From NCBI RefSeq assembly GCF_018866325.1, contig NZ_CP076457.1, forward strand, positions 5,615,001 to 5,679,000: a stretch of 64,000 nucleotides of DNA, in the 5' to 3' direction. Every line of letters starts with the position of its first letter. The stretch's first letter is position 1. Below, piece after piece: positions 16,995 to 24,739 of the stretch. This DNA comes from Streptomyces sp. YPW6 (GTDB lineage Bacteria > Actinomycetota > Actinomycetes > Streptomycetales > Streptomycetaceae). Under the pieces are notes generated by a model. It was not told the origin of the DNA, searched no databases, and worked only from the letters and a program-made list of their open reading frames with translations. The position numbers and the translations under genes were made by a program.

Positions 16995-17924
16995 CTAGGA
17001 CGGAGGTCCGTCCGCCGTGATCGTGCGGTAGGCGATCTCCGCCAGCCGGGCCTGGCCGTCGCGGCTCGGGTGGAACCAGTCCCACGGGCTGAGCTGCGCC
17101 CCGGTGAACCGGAAGTCGAACACCGCCCCGCCGTCGTAGCGGCAGTGGCGGTCCTTCGCGCACACGTCCCGCAGGACCTCGTTGTACGCCACCACCCGGT
17201 CCCGCACCGCGTCCCGCCGGGCCACCGCGGCGGGCCCGAGGTCGTCCGCGTCGGCGAGCATGGACCGGCAGATCCCTAGGTCCCAGATCTTCTTGCCCAG
17301 CTCGTTCACCCGCCCCGTCGACCAGAGCCGCTTCAGATCCGGCACGCTGGAGACGTACACCTGCGCCTTCGGGGCCCCCGCCCGCAGCTGCCGCATCGAC
17401 GCCTCGAACGACGCCCGGAAGTCCGCCACCGGCGTCATCAGCCGCACCGAGTCCCGGCACGCGTCGTTCGCGCCCGTCATCACCGTCACCAGCTCCGGCC
17501 GCTCCTTCGCCGCCCTCGCCATCTGCTCGGGCAACTGCACCATCCGCGACCCCGACACCGCGAGGTTCCAGCTGCGGTCCGCCGCCTTCGACGGGCCGAG
17601 CAGCCGGACCGCGAGACTGCGCACCGCCTCGTCCGTGCCGGTCGCCCACGACACCTCGGGGCAGTCGGCCAGTACCGAGCACGCGTCGAAGCCCCGGGTG
17701 ATCGAGTCCCCGACCGCCGCGATCGACCGGGGCCGGGGGTTCCAGTCCGGAGCGGGGGAGGGGGACGGCGAGGCGCTGCGCGAGGCGGCCGGCGCGTTCT
17801 GCGACACGCCGCCCTCCGGGCCGCCGCCGGAACATCCGGCCAGCGCCGCGACGCCGAGGGACGAGAGCGCCGTCAGCGTGGCGGCAGCGGTACGCATCCG
17901 TGGGCGTGTCGCACGCTCCGGCAT
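16995..17924 (-). CDS. SGNH/GDSL-family lipoprotein hydrolase
   Basis: 309 aa, GGAGGGG 9 nt before the ATG. Lipoprotein signal peptide with lipobox ALAGC (Cys31), a Ser/Pro linker (about 45-65), then an SGNH hydrolase domain: block I AAVGDSITRGFD (Ser74), the Gly block in NLAVSGSRM, block III TGANDAC, and the C-terminal DWFHPSRDG supplying Asp and His. It is expected to be a membrane-anchored extracellular esterase or lipase. Four further cysteines (SVLADCP, NDACRD, LGICRS, DVCAKDRHC) could form disulfides. Substrate unknown. Confidence 0.9.
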   Translation of the reverse strand: MPERATRPRMRTAAATLTALSSLGVAALAGCSGGGPEGGVSQNAPAASRSASPSPSPAPDWNPRPRSIAAVGDSITRGFDACSVLADCPEVSWATGTDEAVRSLAVRLLGPSKAADRSWNLAVSGSRMVQLPEQMARAAKERPELVTVMTGANDACRDSVRLMTPVADFRASFEASMRQLRAGAPKAQVYVSSVPDLKRLWSTGRVNELGKKIWDLGICRSMLADADDLGPAAVARRDAVRDRVVAYNEVLRDVCAKDRHCRYDGGAVFDFRFTGAQLSPWDWFHPSRDGQARLAEIAYRTITADGPPS

Positions 17925-18297
17925 CGGTCGGATCCCCTCCGGTCACCCTGTGGCGTATGCCTCTGGACATGCCCCCGGCAAGCACATGATCCCCAGGTCG
18001 GGGCCGTGCGCGCCCTGCCGGGTGAAACCCGGCGAATCAAGGGCCTGAGACCGACGGTACGTCACACGGACGGCCCCGGCGCACGGTAGCTTTTCCCCGT
18101 CGAACCAGCGGCGTTCCGCCCGCCCGCGCGCACACGGACGGCTCCGGTACATTACGTCACGTCACATACTGTTCCCTTTCAGGAGATTAACTCCCGATGC
18201 TGTTTACTGATGACAACCTCGGGCCCTGGCCGGAAAGAGGCGGTACGGACGCGAGGCCGCTGGGGAAGGCGTACCTCGTCCCATACGGGAGGTTCCG
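17925..18297. other. Divergent intergenic region, SGNH gene / DUF3145 gene
   Basis: 373 bp without a convincing gene. It holds tandem ACGTCACGTCAC near 18153-18166, followed by a possible -10 (CATACT, 18167-18172), ahead of the DUF3145 gene. The sequence CAGGAGATTAACTC at 18180-18193 looks like a ribosome site, followed by a short open run (MLFTDDNLGPWPER...) with no strong coding signal. I leave it unassigned. Confidence 0.5.
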
Positions 18298-18792
18298 GTG
18301 ACGACACGTGGAGTCCTGTACGTTCACTCCGCACCGCGCGCGCTGTGCCCACATGTCGAGTGGGCAGTGGCGGGCGTCCTCGGTGTGCGGGTCCAGCTGG
18401 ACTGGATCAGACAGCCGGCCGCGCCCGGCACCTGGCGGTCCGAATTCTCCTGGAAGGGCCGTGCCGGCACCGCCTCGCAGCTCGCCTCCGCCCTGCGCGG
18501 CTGGGACCTGCTGCGCTTCGAGGTGACCGCCGAGCCGTGCCCCACCGCGGAGGGCGAGCGGTACAGCTCCACCCCCGGCCTCGGCATCTTCCACGCCGTG
18601 ACCGGCATGCACGGCGACATCCTGGTCCCCGAGGACCGGCTGCGGGCCGCCCTGGCGCGGTCGGTGCGCGGCGAGAGCGACCTGGAGGCCGAGATCGCCT
18701 CCCTGCTCGGCAAACCGTGGGACGACGAGCTGGAGTCCTTCCGCCACGCGGGCGAGGGCGCCCCGGTCCGCTGGCTCCACCAGGTCGTCTAG
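18298..18792 (+). CDS. DUF3145 family protein
   Basis: 164 aa from the GTG at 18298, with GGGAGG 5 nt upstream. Matches the actinobacterial DUF3145 family along its whole length: MTTRGVLYVHSAPRALCPHVEWAVAGVLG, GTASQLASALRGWDLLRFEVTAEPC, and LGIFHAVTGMHGDILV. No signal peptide or membrane helix. It lies tail to tail with fabF. Function unknown. Confidence 0.92.
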   Translation: MTTRGVLYVHSAPRALCPHVEWAVAGVLGVRVQLDWIRQPAAPGTWRSEFSWKGRAGTASQLASALRGWDLLRFEVTAEPCPTAEGERYSSTPGLGIFHAVTGMHGDILVPEDRLRAALARSVRGESDLEAEIASLLGKPWDDELESFRHAGEGAPVRWLHQVV

Positions 18793-18931
18793 CCGCCGGG
18801 GGCGCGACCAAGCCCCTCCGGCGCTCCTGACCTCGCGGTGACCGGGGCCGTCGAGCCCCACCGGCGATGTGAGGGGCGGGGCCCGGGGCGGGACCCCGAG
18901 AACAGCGAAACCCGCCCCCTCCGAGAGCAGC

Positions 18932-18966
18932 GAAGCCCGCCTCCCGGGAACCGGGAAGCGGGCTTC
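18932..18966 (-). terminator. Hairpin after fabF
   Basis: GAAGCCCGC and GCGGGCTTC pair around an inner CCGG/CCGG, 20 bp beyond the fabF stop. It probably ends the fab operon transcript and may work from both sides. Confidence 0.7.
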
Positions 18967-18985
18967 ACCCGTGAACGCCTTCGTG

Positions 18986-20251
18986 TCACACGGACCGGAA
19001 CGCCAGCACCACGTTGTGCCCACCGAACCCGAACGAGTTGTTCACCGCCGCGATCGGCCCCTCGGGCAGCGCCCGGGGCTCGCCGCGCACGATGTCCGCC
19101 TCGACCGCCTCGTCGAGGTCGTCGACGTTGATGGTCGGCGGTGCGATGCGGTGGTGCAGCGCGAGCACGGTGGCCACCGTCTCGATACCGCCCGCGCCAC
19201 CGAGCAGGTGCCCCGTCATCGACTTCGTCGCCGAGATCGCGACGTGGTCCAGGTCGTCGCCCAGGACCCTCCGCAGCGCCTTGATCTCCGCGATGTCACC
19301 CTGCGGCGTCGAGGTGGCGTGCGCGTTGAGGTGGACCACCTCGGACGGCTTGAGGTCGCTGGAGTCCAGCAGGTTCTGCATGGCGGCGGCGATGCCCCGG
19401 CCGGTGGGCTCGGGCTGCGCGATGTGGTGGGAGTCGGCCGACAGGCCCTGGCCCAGCACCTCGCAGTAGACCTTCGCACCACGGCGGGCGGCGTGCTCGG
19501 CGGACTCCAGGACGACGACGCCCGCACCCTCGCCGAGGACGAATCCGTCCCGGCCGGTGTCGTACGGACGCGAGGCCTTCTCGGGCTCGTCGTTGTTCTT
19601 GGACATCGCCATCATGTTGGCGAACGCGGCGATCGGCAGCGGGTGGATGGCCGCCTCGGTACCACCGGCGACGACCACGTCGGCACGGCCGGTACGGATC
19701 ATCTCGACGGCGTACCCGATGGCCTCGGCGCCGGACGCGCAGGCCGAGACCGGGGTGTGGACACCGGACTGGGCGTTGACCTCCAGGCCGACGTTGGCCG
19801 CCGGGCTGTTGGGCATGAGCATGGGCACGGTGTGCGGGGAGACGCGGCGTACGCCCTTCTCCTTCAGCACGTCGTACTGGTCGAGCAGGGTGGTCACACC
19901 GCCGATGCCGGAGGCGATGACCGAGCCGAGACGCTCGGGGCGGACGGTCTCGTCCTCCTCGCCGGCCTTGCCGGTGTAGCCCGCGTCCGCCCACGCCTCG
20001 CGGGCCGCGATCAGCGCGAACTGCGCCGAGCGGTCCAGCTTGCGGGCCAGCGGGCGGGGAAGGACGTCGCCCGGGTCGACGGCCGCGAGGGCGGCGATCC
20101 GGACGGGCAGTTCGGCGAAGCGCTCGCCTTCGAGAGGCTTGACGCCGGACCGGCCGGCCATCAGACCTTCCCAGGTCGATGCGGAGTCGCCACCCAGCGG
20201 AGTGGTTGCGCCGATACCGGTGACGACCACGGTGCGATTGGTCGAGTTCAC
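18986..20251 (-). CDS. fabF: 3-oxoacyl-ACP synthase II (FabF)
   Basis: 421 aa from the GTG at 20251 (VNSTNRTVVVTGIGATTPLG), with GGAGAAG 8 nt upstream; an earlier ATG at 20314 adds unrelated residues. Elongating condensing enzyme of type II fatty acid synthesis. Catalytic Cys171 is in VSACASGAEA, the two histidines are in NAHATSTPQGD and MTGHLLGGAGG, and the C-terminal FGFGGHN loop is present. It is the last gene of fabD-fabH-acpP-fabF. Confidence 0.97.
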   Translation of the reverse strand: MNSTNRTVVVTGIGATTPLGGDSASTWEGLMAGRSGVKPLEGERFAELPVRIAALAAVDPGDVLPRPLARKLDRSAQFALIAAREAWADAGYTGKAGEEDETVRPERLGSVIASGIGGVTTLLDQYDVLKEKGVRRVSPHTVPMLMPNSPAANVGLEVNAQSGVHTPVSACASGAEAIGYAVEMIRTGRADVVVAGGTEAAIHPLPIAAFANMMAMSKNNDEPEKASRPYDTGRDGFVLGEGAGVVVLESAEHAARRGAKVYCEVLGQGLSADSHHIAQPEPTGRGIAAAMQNLLDSSDLKPSEVVHLNAHATSTPQGDIAEIKALRRVLGDDLDHVAISATKSMTGHLLGGAGGIETVATVLALHHRIAPPTINVDDLDEAVEADIVRGEPRALPEGPIAAVNNSFGFGGHNVVLAFRSV

Positions 20252-20327
20252 TGGAAAATCTTCTCCACGTGTAGAGGGTCGTGAATCAGCGGCGCCACCG
20301 CCGGGTGGCGACACAGCCGGGCTGGGA

Positions 20328-20576
20328 TCAGCCCTGGTGCTTCAGGATGTAGTCGGCAGCGTCGCCGACCGTCTTGAGGTTCTTGACGTCCTCGTCGGGG
20401 ATCTTCACGTCGAAGCGCTCCTCGGCGGCGACGACGACCTCGACCATGGACAGCGAGTCGACGTCCAGGTCGTCGGTGAAGGACTTGTCCAGCTGGACGT
20501 CCTCCTCCGGGATACCGGCGATCTCGTTGACGATCTCGGCGAGACCCTTGACGATCTCTTCCTGCGTGGCGGCCAT
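20328..20576 (-). CDS. acpP: Acyl carrier protein (AcpP)
   Basis: 82 aa from the ATG at 20576, AAGGAG 7 nt upstream. Acidic four-helix carrier with the 4'-phosphopantetheine attachment Ser41 in DVDSLSMVE. It carries growing acyl chains between FabD, FabH and FabF. It sits between fabH (64 bp away) and fabF (76 bp), the usual Streptomyces order. Confidence 0.97.
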   Translation of the reverse strand: MAATQEEIVKGLAEIVNEIAGIPEEDVQLDKSFTDDLDVDSLSMVEVVVAAEERFDVKIPDEDVKNLKTVGDAADYILKHQG

Positions 20577-20640
20577 CTTGGCGCTCCTTCGGTGGTTTTC
20601 TTCGGTGTTCGTAGCTACGGACCCAAAAGGTCCGGTGTGC

Positions 20641-21672
20641 CTAGGGGAGGGTAACGACCGTCGCGGCGTAGACGAGACCCGCCCCGAAGCCGATGACGAG
20701 CGCGGTGTCGCCGCTCTTCGCCTGACCGGTCGCCAGAAGCCGCTCCATCGCGAGCGGGATCGAGGCGGCGGACGTGTTGCCGGTTGACTCGATGTCACGG
20801 GCGACCGTGACGTGCTCCGGCAGCTTCAGGGTCTTCACCATCGAGTCGATGATCCGCATGTTGGCCTGGTGCGGGATGAAGACGTCCAGGTCCTCCGGGG
20901 CGATCCCGGCCGCGTCCAGCGCCTGCTGGGCGACCTTCGCCATCTCGAAGACGGCCCAGCGGAAGACCGCCTGCCCCTCCTGCGTGATGGCGGGGAACTT
21001 GACCTCGCCCTGGGAGTCGAGCGGCAGCTGCGAGACGTCGCCGAGACGGAACTCGTTCCAGCCGACCGTCTGCTTGATGGTCTCGGACTTGTCGCCCTCG
21101 GAACCCCACACGGTCGGGCCGATGGCCGGCTCCTGGGAGGGGCCGACGACGACCGCGCCCGCGCCGTCGCCGAACAGGAAGGCCGTCGCGCGGTCCTCCA
21201 GGTCGGTCAGGTCGCTGAGCCGCTCCACGCCGATCACCAGGACGTACTCCGCCGAGCCCTCGGCGACCATGCCCTTGGCCAGGGTGAGGCCGTAGCCGAA
21301 GCCCGCGCAGCCGGCCGAGATGTCGAAGGCGGCGGGCTTGCCCGCGCCGATCCGGTGGGCGATCTCGGTGGCGACGGCCGGGGTCTGCTTGAAGTGCGAG
21401 ACGGTCGAGACGACGACCGCGCCGATCTGCTCGGGGTCGATGCCCGCGTCGGCGATGGCCTTGCCGGAGGCCTCGATCGACATCGCGGCCACGGTCTCCT
21501 CCTCGGAGGCCCAGTGGCGGGTGACGATGCCGGAGCGGGAGCGGATCCACTCGTCGGACGAGTCGATCGTCTCGAGGATCACCTCGTTCGGCACGACCCG
21601 GGTCGGGCGGTAGCCGCCGACCCCGAGGATCCGTGCGTACGGGGCGCCCTTGCTGGGCTTGATCTTCGACAT
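20641..21672 (-). CDS. fabH: 3-oxoacyl-ACP synthase III (FabH)
   Basis: 343 aa. Starts fatty acid synthesis by condensing an acyl-CoA with malonyl-ACP; Streptomyces FabH accepts branched short starters. The Cys-His-Asn triad is clear: Cys122 in ISAGCAGFGYG, His268 in IPHQANMRII, Asn299 in ESTGNTSAAS. The start is nine bases after the fabD stop. Confidence 0.97.
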   Translation of the reverse strand: MSKIKPSKGAPYARILGVGGYRPTRVVPNEVILETIDSSDEWIRSRSGIVTRHWASEEETVAAMSIEASGKAIADAGIDPEQIGAVVVSTVSHFKQTPAVATEIAHRIGAGKPAAFDISAGCAGFGYGLTLAKGMVAEGSAEYVLVIGVERLSDLTDLEDRATAFLFGDGAGAVVVGPSQEPAIGPTVWGSEGDKSETIKQTVGWNEFRLGDVSQLPLDSQGEVKFPAITQEGQAVFRWAVFEMAKVAQQALDAAGIAPEDLDVFIPHQANMRIIDSMVKTLKLPEHVTVARDIESTGNTSAASIPLAMERLLATGQAKSGDTALVIGFGAGLVYAATVVTLP

Positions 21673-21681
21673 GCTCGCTCC

Positions 21682-22599
21682 TTAGACGCCCGCGTGCTCG
21701 GAGATGAGCGCGCGGGCCGCGTCGAGGTCGTCGGGGGTCTTGAGCGCCAGCGTCCTGACACCGGGCAGCGCGCGCTTGGCGATCCCGGTCAGGGTGCCGC
21801 CGGGGCACAGCTCGACGAGTGCGGTGACGCCCAGGGACTGGAAGGTCTCCATGCACAGGTCCCAGCGGACCGGGTTGGCGACCTGCCCGACCAGCCGGGC
21901 GATGACCTCGGTACCGGTGGCCACGGTGTGGCCGTCGGCGTTGGAAACGTAGCGCACGGTCGGGTCGGAGACCGTGAGGTCGCCGACCGCCGCGCGCAGC
22001 TTCTCCACGGCCGGGGCCATGTGGTGCGTGTGGAACGCGCCGGCCACCTTCAGCGCGACCACCCGGCGCACGCCCTCGGGCTTGTCGGCCTCCAGGGCGG
22101 CGAGCTGGGCGGCGGTGCCGGCGGCGACGATCTGGCCGCCGCCGTTGACGTTGGCCGGGGTGAGCCCGAGCTTCTCCAGGTGCGGGACCGAGACGGCGGG
22201 GTCGCCGCCGAGGAGGGCCGCCATACCGGTCTCGGTGACCGCTGCGGCCTCGGCCATGCCGAGCCCGCGGGTCCGGACGAAGCGCAGGGCGGCCTCGTCC
22301 TCGATGACACCGGCGAGCGCGGCGGCGGTGATCTCACCGACGCTGTGGCCCGCGACGACGTCGGGGGACGCGGCGTCCAGGGCGGTCGCGGACAGCAGCC
22401 CGGCCGCCACCAGGAGCGGCTGGGCCACGGCCGTGTCGCGGATCTCGTCCGCGTCGGCCTTCGTGCCGTAGTGGGCAAGGTCGAGCCCGATGGCGTCGGA
22501 CCAGGCCGCGATGCGGTCGGCGGCACCGGGGAGGTCGAGCCAGGGAGTCAGGAAGCCGGGCGTCTGAGCGCCTTGGCCGGGAGCGACGAGTACGAGCAC
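21682..22599 (-). CDS. fabD: Malonyl-CoA:ACP transacylase (FabD)
   Basis: 305 aa from the GTG at 22599 (reads MLVLVAPGQGAQTPGF), with GAGAGAG about 7 nt upstream. Another GTG at 22605 adds two residues and has poorer spacing. Transfers malonyl from CoA to ACP. Active-site Ser86 is in GHSVGEITAAALAG, with the partner Arg in FVRTRGLGM and His in AGAFHTHHM. First gene of the FAS II operon, behind fasR. Confidence 0.96.
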   Translation of the reverse strand: MLVLVAPGQGAQTPGFLTPWLDLPGAADRIAAWSDAIGLDLAHYGTKADADEIRDTAVAQPLLVAAGLLSATALDAASPDVVAGHSVGEITAAALAGVIEDEAALRFVRTRGLGMAEAAAVTETGMAALLGGDPAVSVPHLEKLGLTPANVNGGGQIVAAGTAAQLAALEADKPEGVRRVVALKVAGAFHTHHMAPAVEKLRAAVGDLTVSDPTVRYVSNADGHTVATGTEVIARLVGQVANPVRWDLCMETFQSLGVTALVELCPGGTLTGIAKRALPGVRTLALKTPDDLDAARALISEHAGV

Positions 22600-22667
22600 C
22601 CTCACACTCTCTCTTGTGGACGGCTCCGCACGCCCGTGGGGACAGGGACGAAGAACCGTCGGGGGAA

Positions 22668-22684
22668 TTGTTGAAGTCCAACAA
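22668..22684 (-). promoter_or_regulatory. Inverted repeat in fabD promoter region, candidate FasR site
   Basis: TTGTTG-AAGTC-CAACAA is a perfect 6-bp inverted repeat with a 5-bp spacer, between the fasR stop and fabD and 69 bp before the fabD GTG. FasR is known to bind the fabD promoter region in S. coelicolor; that this repeat is its box is an inference. The repeat is the only AT-rich stretch in the gap. Confidence 0.55.
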
Positions 22685-22688
22685 AAGT

Positions 22689-23888
22689 CTAGGACTGAGG
22701 ATCGGCTGCGGCCAAGCGCCCCAGGATCAGGGCGATCCGCAGCGTGAACGCGGAGCGCACGTCGGAGGGTGACCATCCGGTGACGTCGGTCACACGTCGC
22801 AGCCGGTAGCGCACGGTGTTGGGGTGCACAAAAAGCATCCGGGCGGCGCCTTCCAGACTGCTCGCCTGCTCCAGATAGACACTCAGTGTTTCCAGGAGCG
22901 CCGAACCGGCCTCCTCCAGCGGTCTGTAGATCTCCTCCACCAACTGCTCCCGCGCGGCCGGGTCTCCGGCCATCGCGCGTTCCGGGAGGAGATCGTCCGC
23001 CAGCACCGGGCGCGGCGCGTCCTGCCATGCCGAGCACGCCTTCAGCCCGGCCGCCGCCGCCTGTGCGGACCGGGTCGCGGCCAGCAGGTCGGGGACGACG
23101 GGCCCGGCGACGACCGGGCCGGCCGCGTACGGCCCGATCAGGCCCTTCGCGACCTGGAGCGGATTGTCGCTGCCGCCCGCGATGACGACGAGCCGGTTGC
23201 CCAGGACCCCGGTGAGGACCTGGAGCTTGGCGTGCCGGGCGGCCCGCCGGATCGCCTCCACGGTCAGTTCGCTGTCGCCGTCGGGCGCGGTGCCGAGGAC
23301 GACGCAGACGTGCTCGGGGGAGTTCCAGCCGAGCGCGGCGGCCCGCGAGACGGCACCCTCGTCGGCCTCGCCGGAGAGCACCGCGTTCACCACCAGCGAC
23401 TCCAGCCGGGCGTCCCAGGCGCCCCGGGCCTCGGCGGCCTGGGCGTAGACCTGGGCGGTGGCGAAGGCGATCTCGCGCGCGTAGACGAGCAGCGCCTCCC
23501 GCAGCACCGACTCGTCGCCGGGGGCGGCCACCTCGTCGATCGCGGCCTCCATGACCTCGATCGTGGTCCGCACCATCTCCACGGTCTGCCGCAGGGTGAT
23601 GGCCCGGGTCAGTTCGCGCGGGGCGGTGCCGAACACATCGGTCGAGATCGCCTGCGGGGTCTCGGGATGCCGGAACCACTCGGTGAACGCGGCGATGCCG
23701 GCCTGGGCGACCAGGCCGATCCAGGACCGGTTCTCCGGCGGCATCGCCCGGTACCACGGCAGCGATTCGTCCATGCGGGCAATCGCGTTCGCGGCCAGCC
23801 GGCCGGAGGACTGCTCCAGCCGTTTCAGGGTCGCGGCATGCAGGTGGGCGTCGTGGGCGGCGGGCTGCTCAGGATCGGGTCGGGGCAC
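22689..23888 (-). CDS. fasR: FasR, PucR-type activator of fatty acid synthesis genes
   Basis: 399 aa, GTG start without an obvious ribosome site, so a leaderless or later start is possible. The C-terminal HTH_30 (PucR) region reads SVYLEQASSLEGAARMLFVHPNTVRYRLRRVTDVTGWSPSDVRSAFTLRIALILGRL, and a GGDEF-like central domain precedes it. Adjacency to fabD, and the known S. coelicolor FasR that activates fabD-fabH-acpP-fabF, support the name. It is read in the same direction as the operon it controls. Confidence 0.92.
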   Translation of the reverse strand: MPRPDPEQPAAHDAHLHAATLKRLEQSSGRLAANAIARMDESLPWYRAMPPENRSWIGLVAQAGIAAFTEWFRHPETPQAISTDVFGTAPRELTRAITLRQTVEMVRTTIEVMEAAIDEVAAPGDESVLREALLVYAREIAFATAQVYAQAAEARGAWDARLESLVVNAVLSGEADEGAVSRAAALGWNSPEHVCVVLGTAPDGDSELTVEAIRRAARHAKLQVLTGVLGNRLVVIAGGSDNPLQVAKGLIGPYAAGPVVAGPVVPDLLAATRSAQAAAAGLKACSAWQDAPRPVLADDLLPERAMAGDPAAREQLVEEIYRPLEEAGSALLETLSVYLEQASSLEGAARMLFVHPNTVRYRLRRVTDVTGWSPSDVRSAFTLRIALILGRLAAADPQS

Positions 23889-24016
23889 GAGGACAAGACT
23901 GCCTTATCGGGCCGGTGGTCCGGTGGGCCGGGGCGACGGTGCCCCGTACCGGCGGGTAGTCGAACTCCTGGCGGCCACCCCCGCCGAACGCGCGTCCGCA
24001 CGGCTACCGTGGCCGG

Positions 24017-24676
24017 GTGATTTCCGTGCACCGGTCCGACGACCGCTACCGGGGCGGGGACGAGGCCGCCGGGATCGACACCCGGCACGCCCTGTCCTTC
24101 GGCCCCTTCTACGACCCGGACAACCTCCGCTTCGGACCGATCCTGGCCTGCAACGAGGAGCGCCTCCTGCCGGGCGCGGGCTTCGAGGAGCATCCGCACA
24201 GCCATACGGAGATCGTCACCTGGGTGGTCGAGGGCGAACTGACCCACCGCGACTCGGCCGGCCACTCCACCGTCGTCCGCGCCGGGGACGTGGCCCACCT
24301 GAGCGCCGCCTCCGGGGTCCGCCACGTCGAACGCAACGACGGCACGGACCCGTTGACCTTCCTCCAGATGTGGCTGGCCCCCCTGGAGCCGGGCGGTGAA
24401 CCCGCGTACACGGTGGTGCCCGGCATCGCCGATTCCACCCCGTACGCCCTGCCCGGCGCGGGCGCGATGCTCCATGTCCGCCGCCTGGCCGAGAGCGAAC
24501 GCACCGCGGTCCCGGACGCGGTGCGCCTGTACGTGCACGTGGTGCGGGGCCGGGTCGCCCTGGACGGCGAGGATCTCGGCCCCGGCGACGCCGCCCGGAT
24601 CACCGGCGCGGAGGGCCTGGAGGCGGTCGCGGCCGCGGGCCCCGCGGAGCTGCTGGTGTGGGAGCTGGCGGGCTGA
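24017..24676 (+). CDS. Pirin family protein (bicupin)
   Basis: 219 aa, GTG start. Two cupin barrels. The N-terminal one keeps the metal-binding pattern EEHPHSHTEIVTWVVEGELTHRDSAGH, the C-terminal one is degenerate. Pirins bind Fe and some act as quercetinases or as modulators of pyruvate dehydrogenase. In Streptomyces, PirA has been linked to redox control of beta-oxidation, but orthology is not shown here. It is divergent from fasR. Confidence 0.9.
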   Translation: MISVHRSDDRYRGGDEAAGIDTRHALSFGPFYDPDNLRFGPILACNEERLLPGAGFEEHPHSHTEIVTWVVEGELTHRDSAGHSTVVRAGDVAHLSAASGVRHVERNDGTDPLTFLQMWLAPLEPGGEPAYTVVPGIADSTPYALPGAGAMLHVRRLAESERTAVPDAVRLYVHVVRGRVALDGEDLGPGDAARITGAEGLEAVAAAGPAELLVWELAG

Positions 24677-24717
24677 GGCCCCGCCCCCGGCCGCCCGGGG
24701 GCGGGGGCGGGGCCTCA
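24674..24717. terminator. Bidirectional terminator hairpin
   Basis: TGAGGCCCCGCCCCC pairs with its near-complement ending GGGGCCTCA. The first bases are the stop codon of the pirin gene. It lies between two convergent genes and has no T-run. Confidence 0.75.
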
Positions 24718-24739
24718 GTTGCTCCAGGGTCGGCCGGGG

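Noticed and set aside
20812..22674. 620-aa plus-strand frame over fabH and fabD
   Set aside because: Antisense to unmistakable fab genes.
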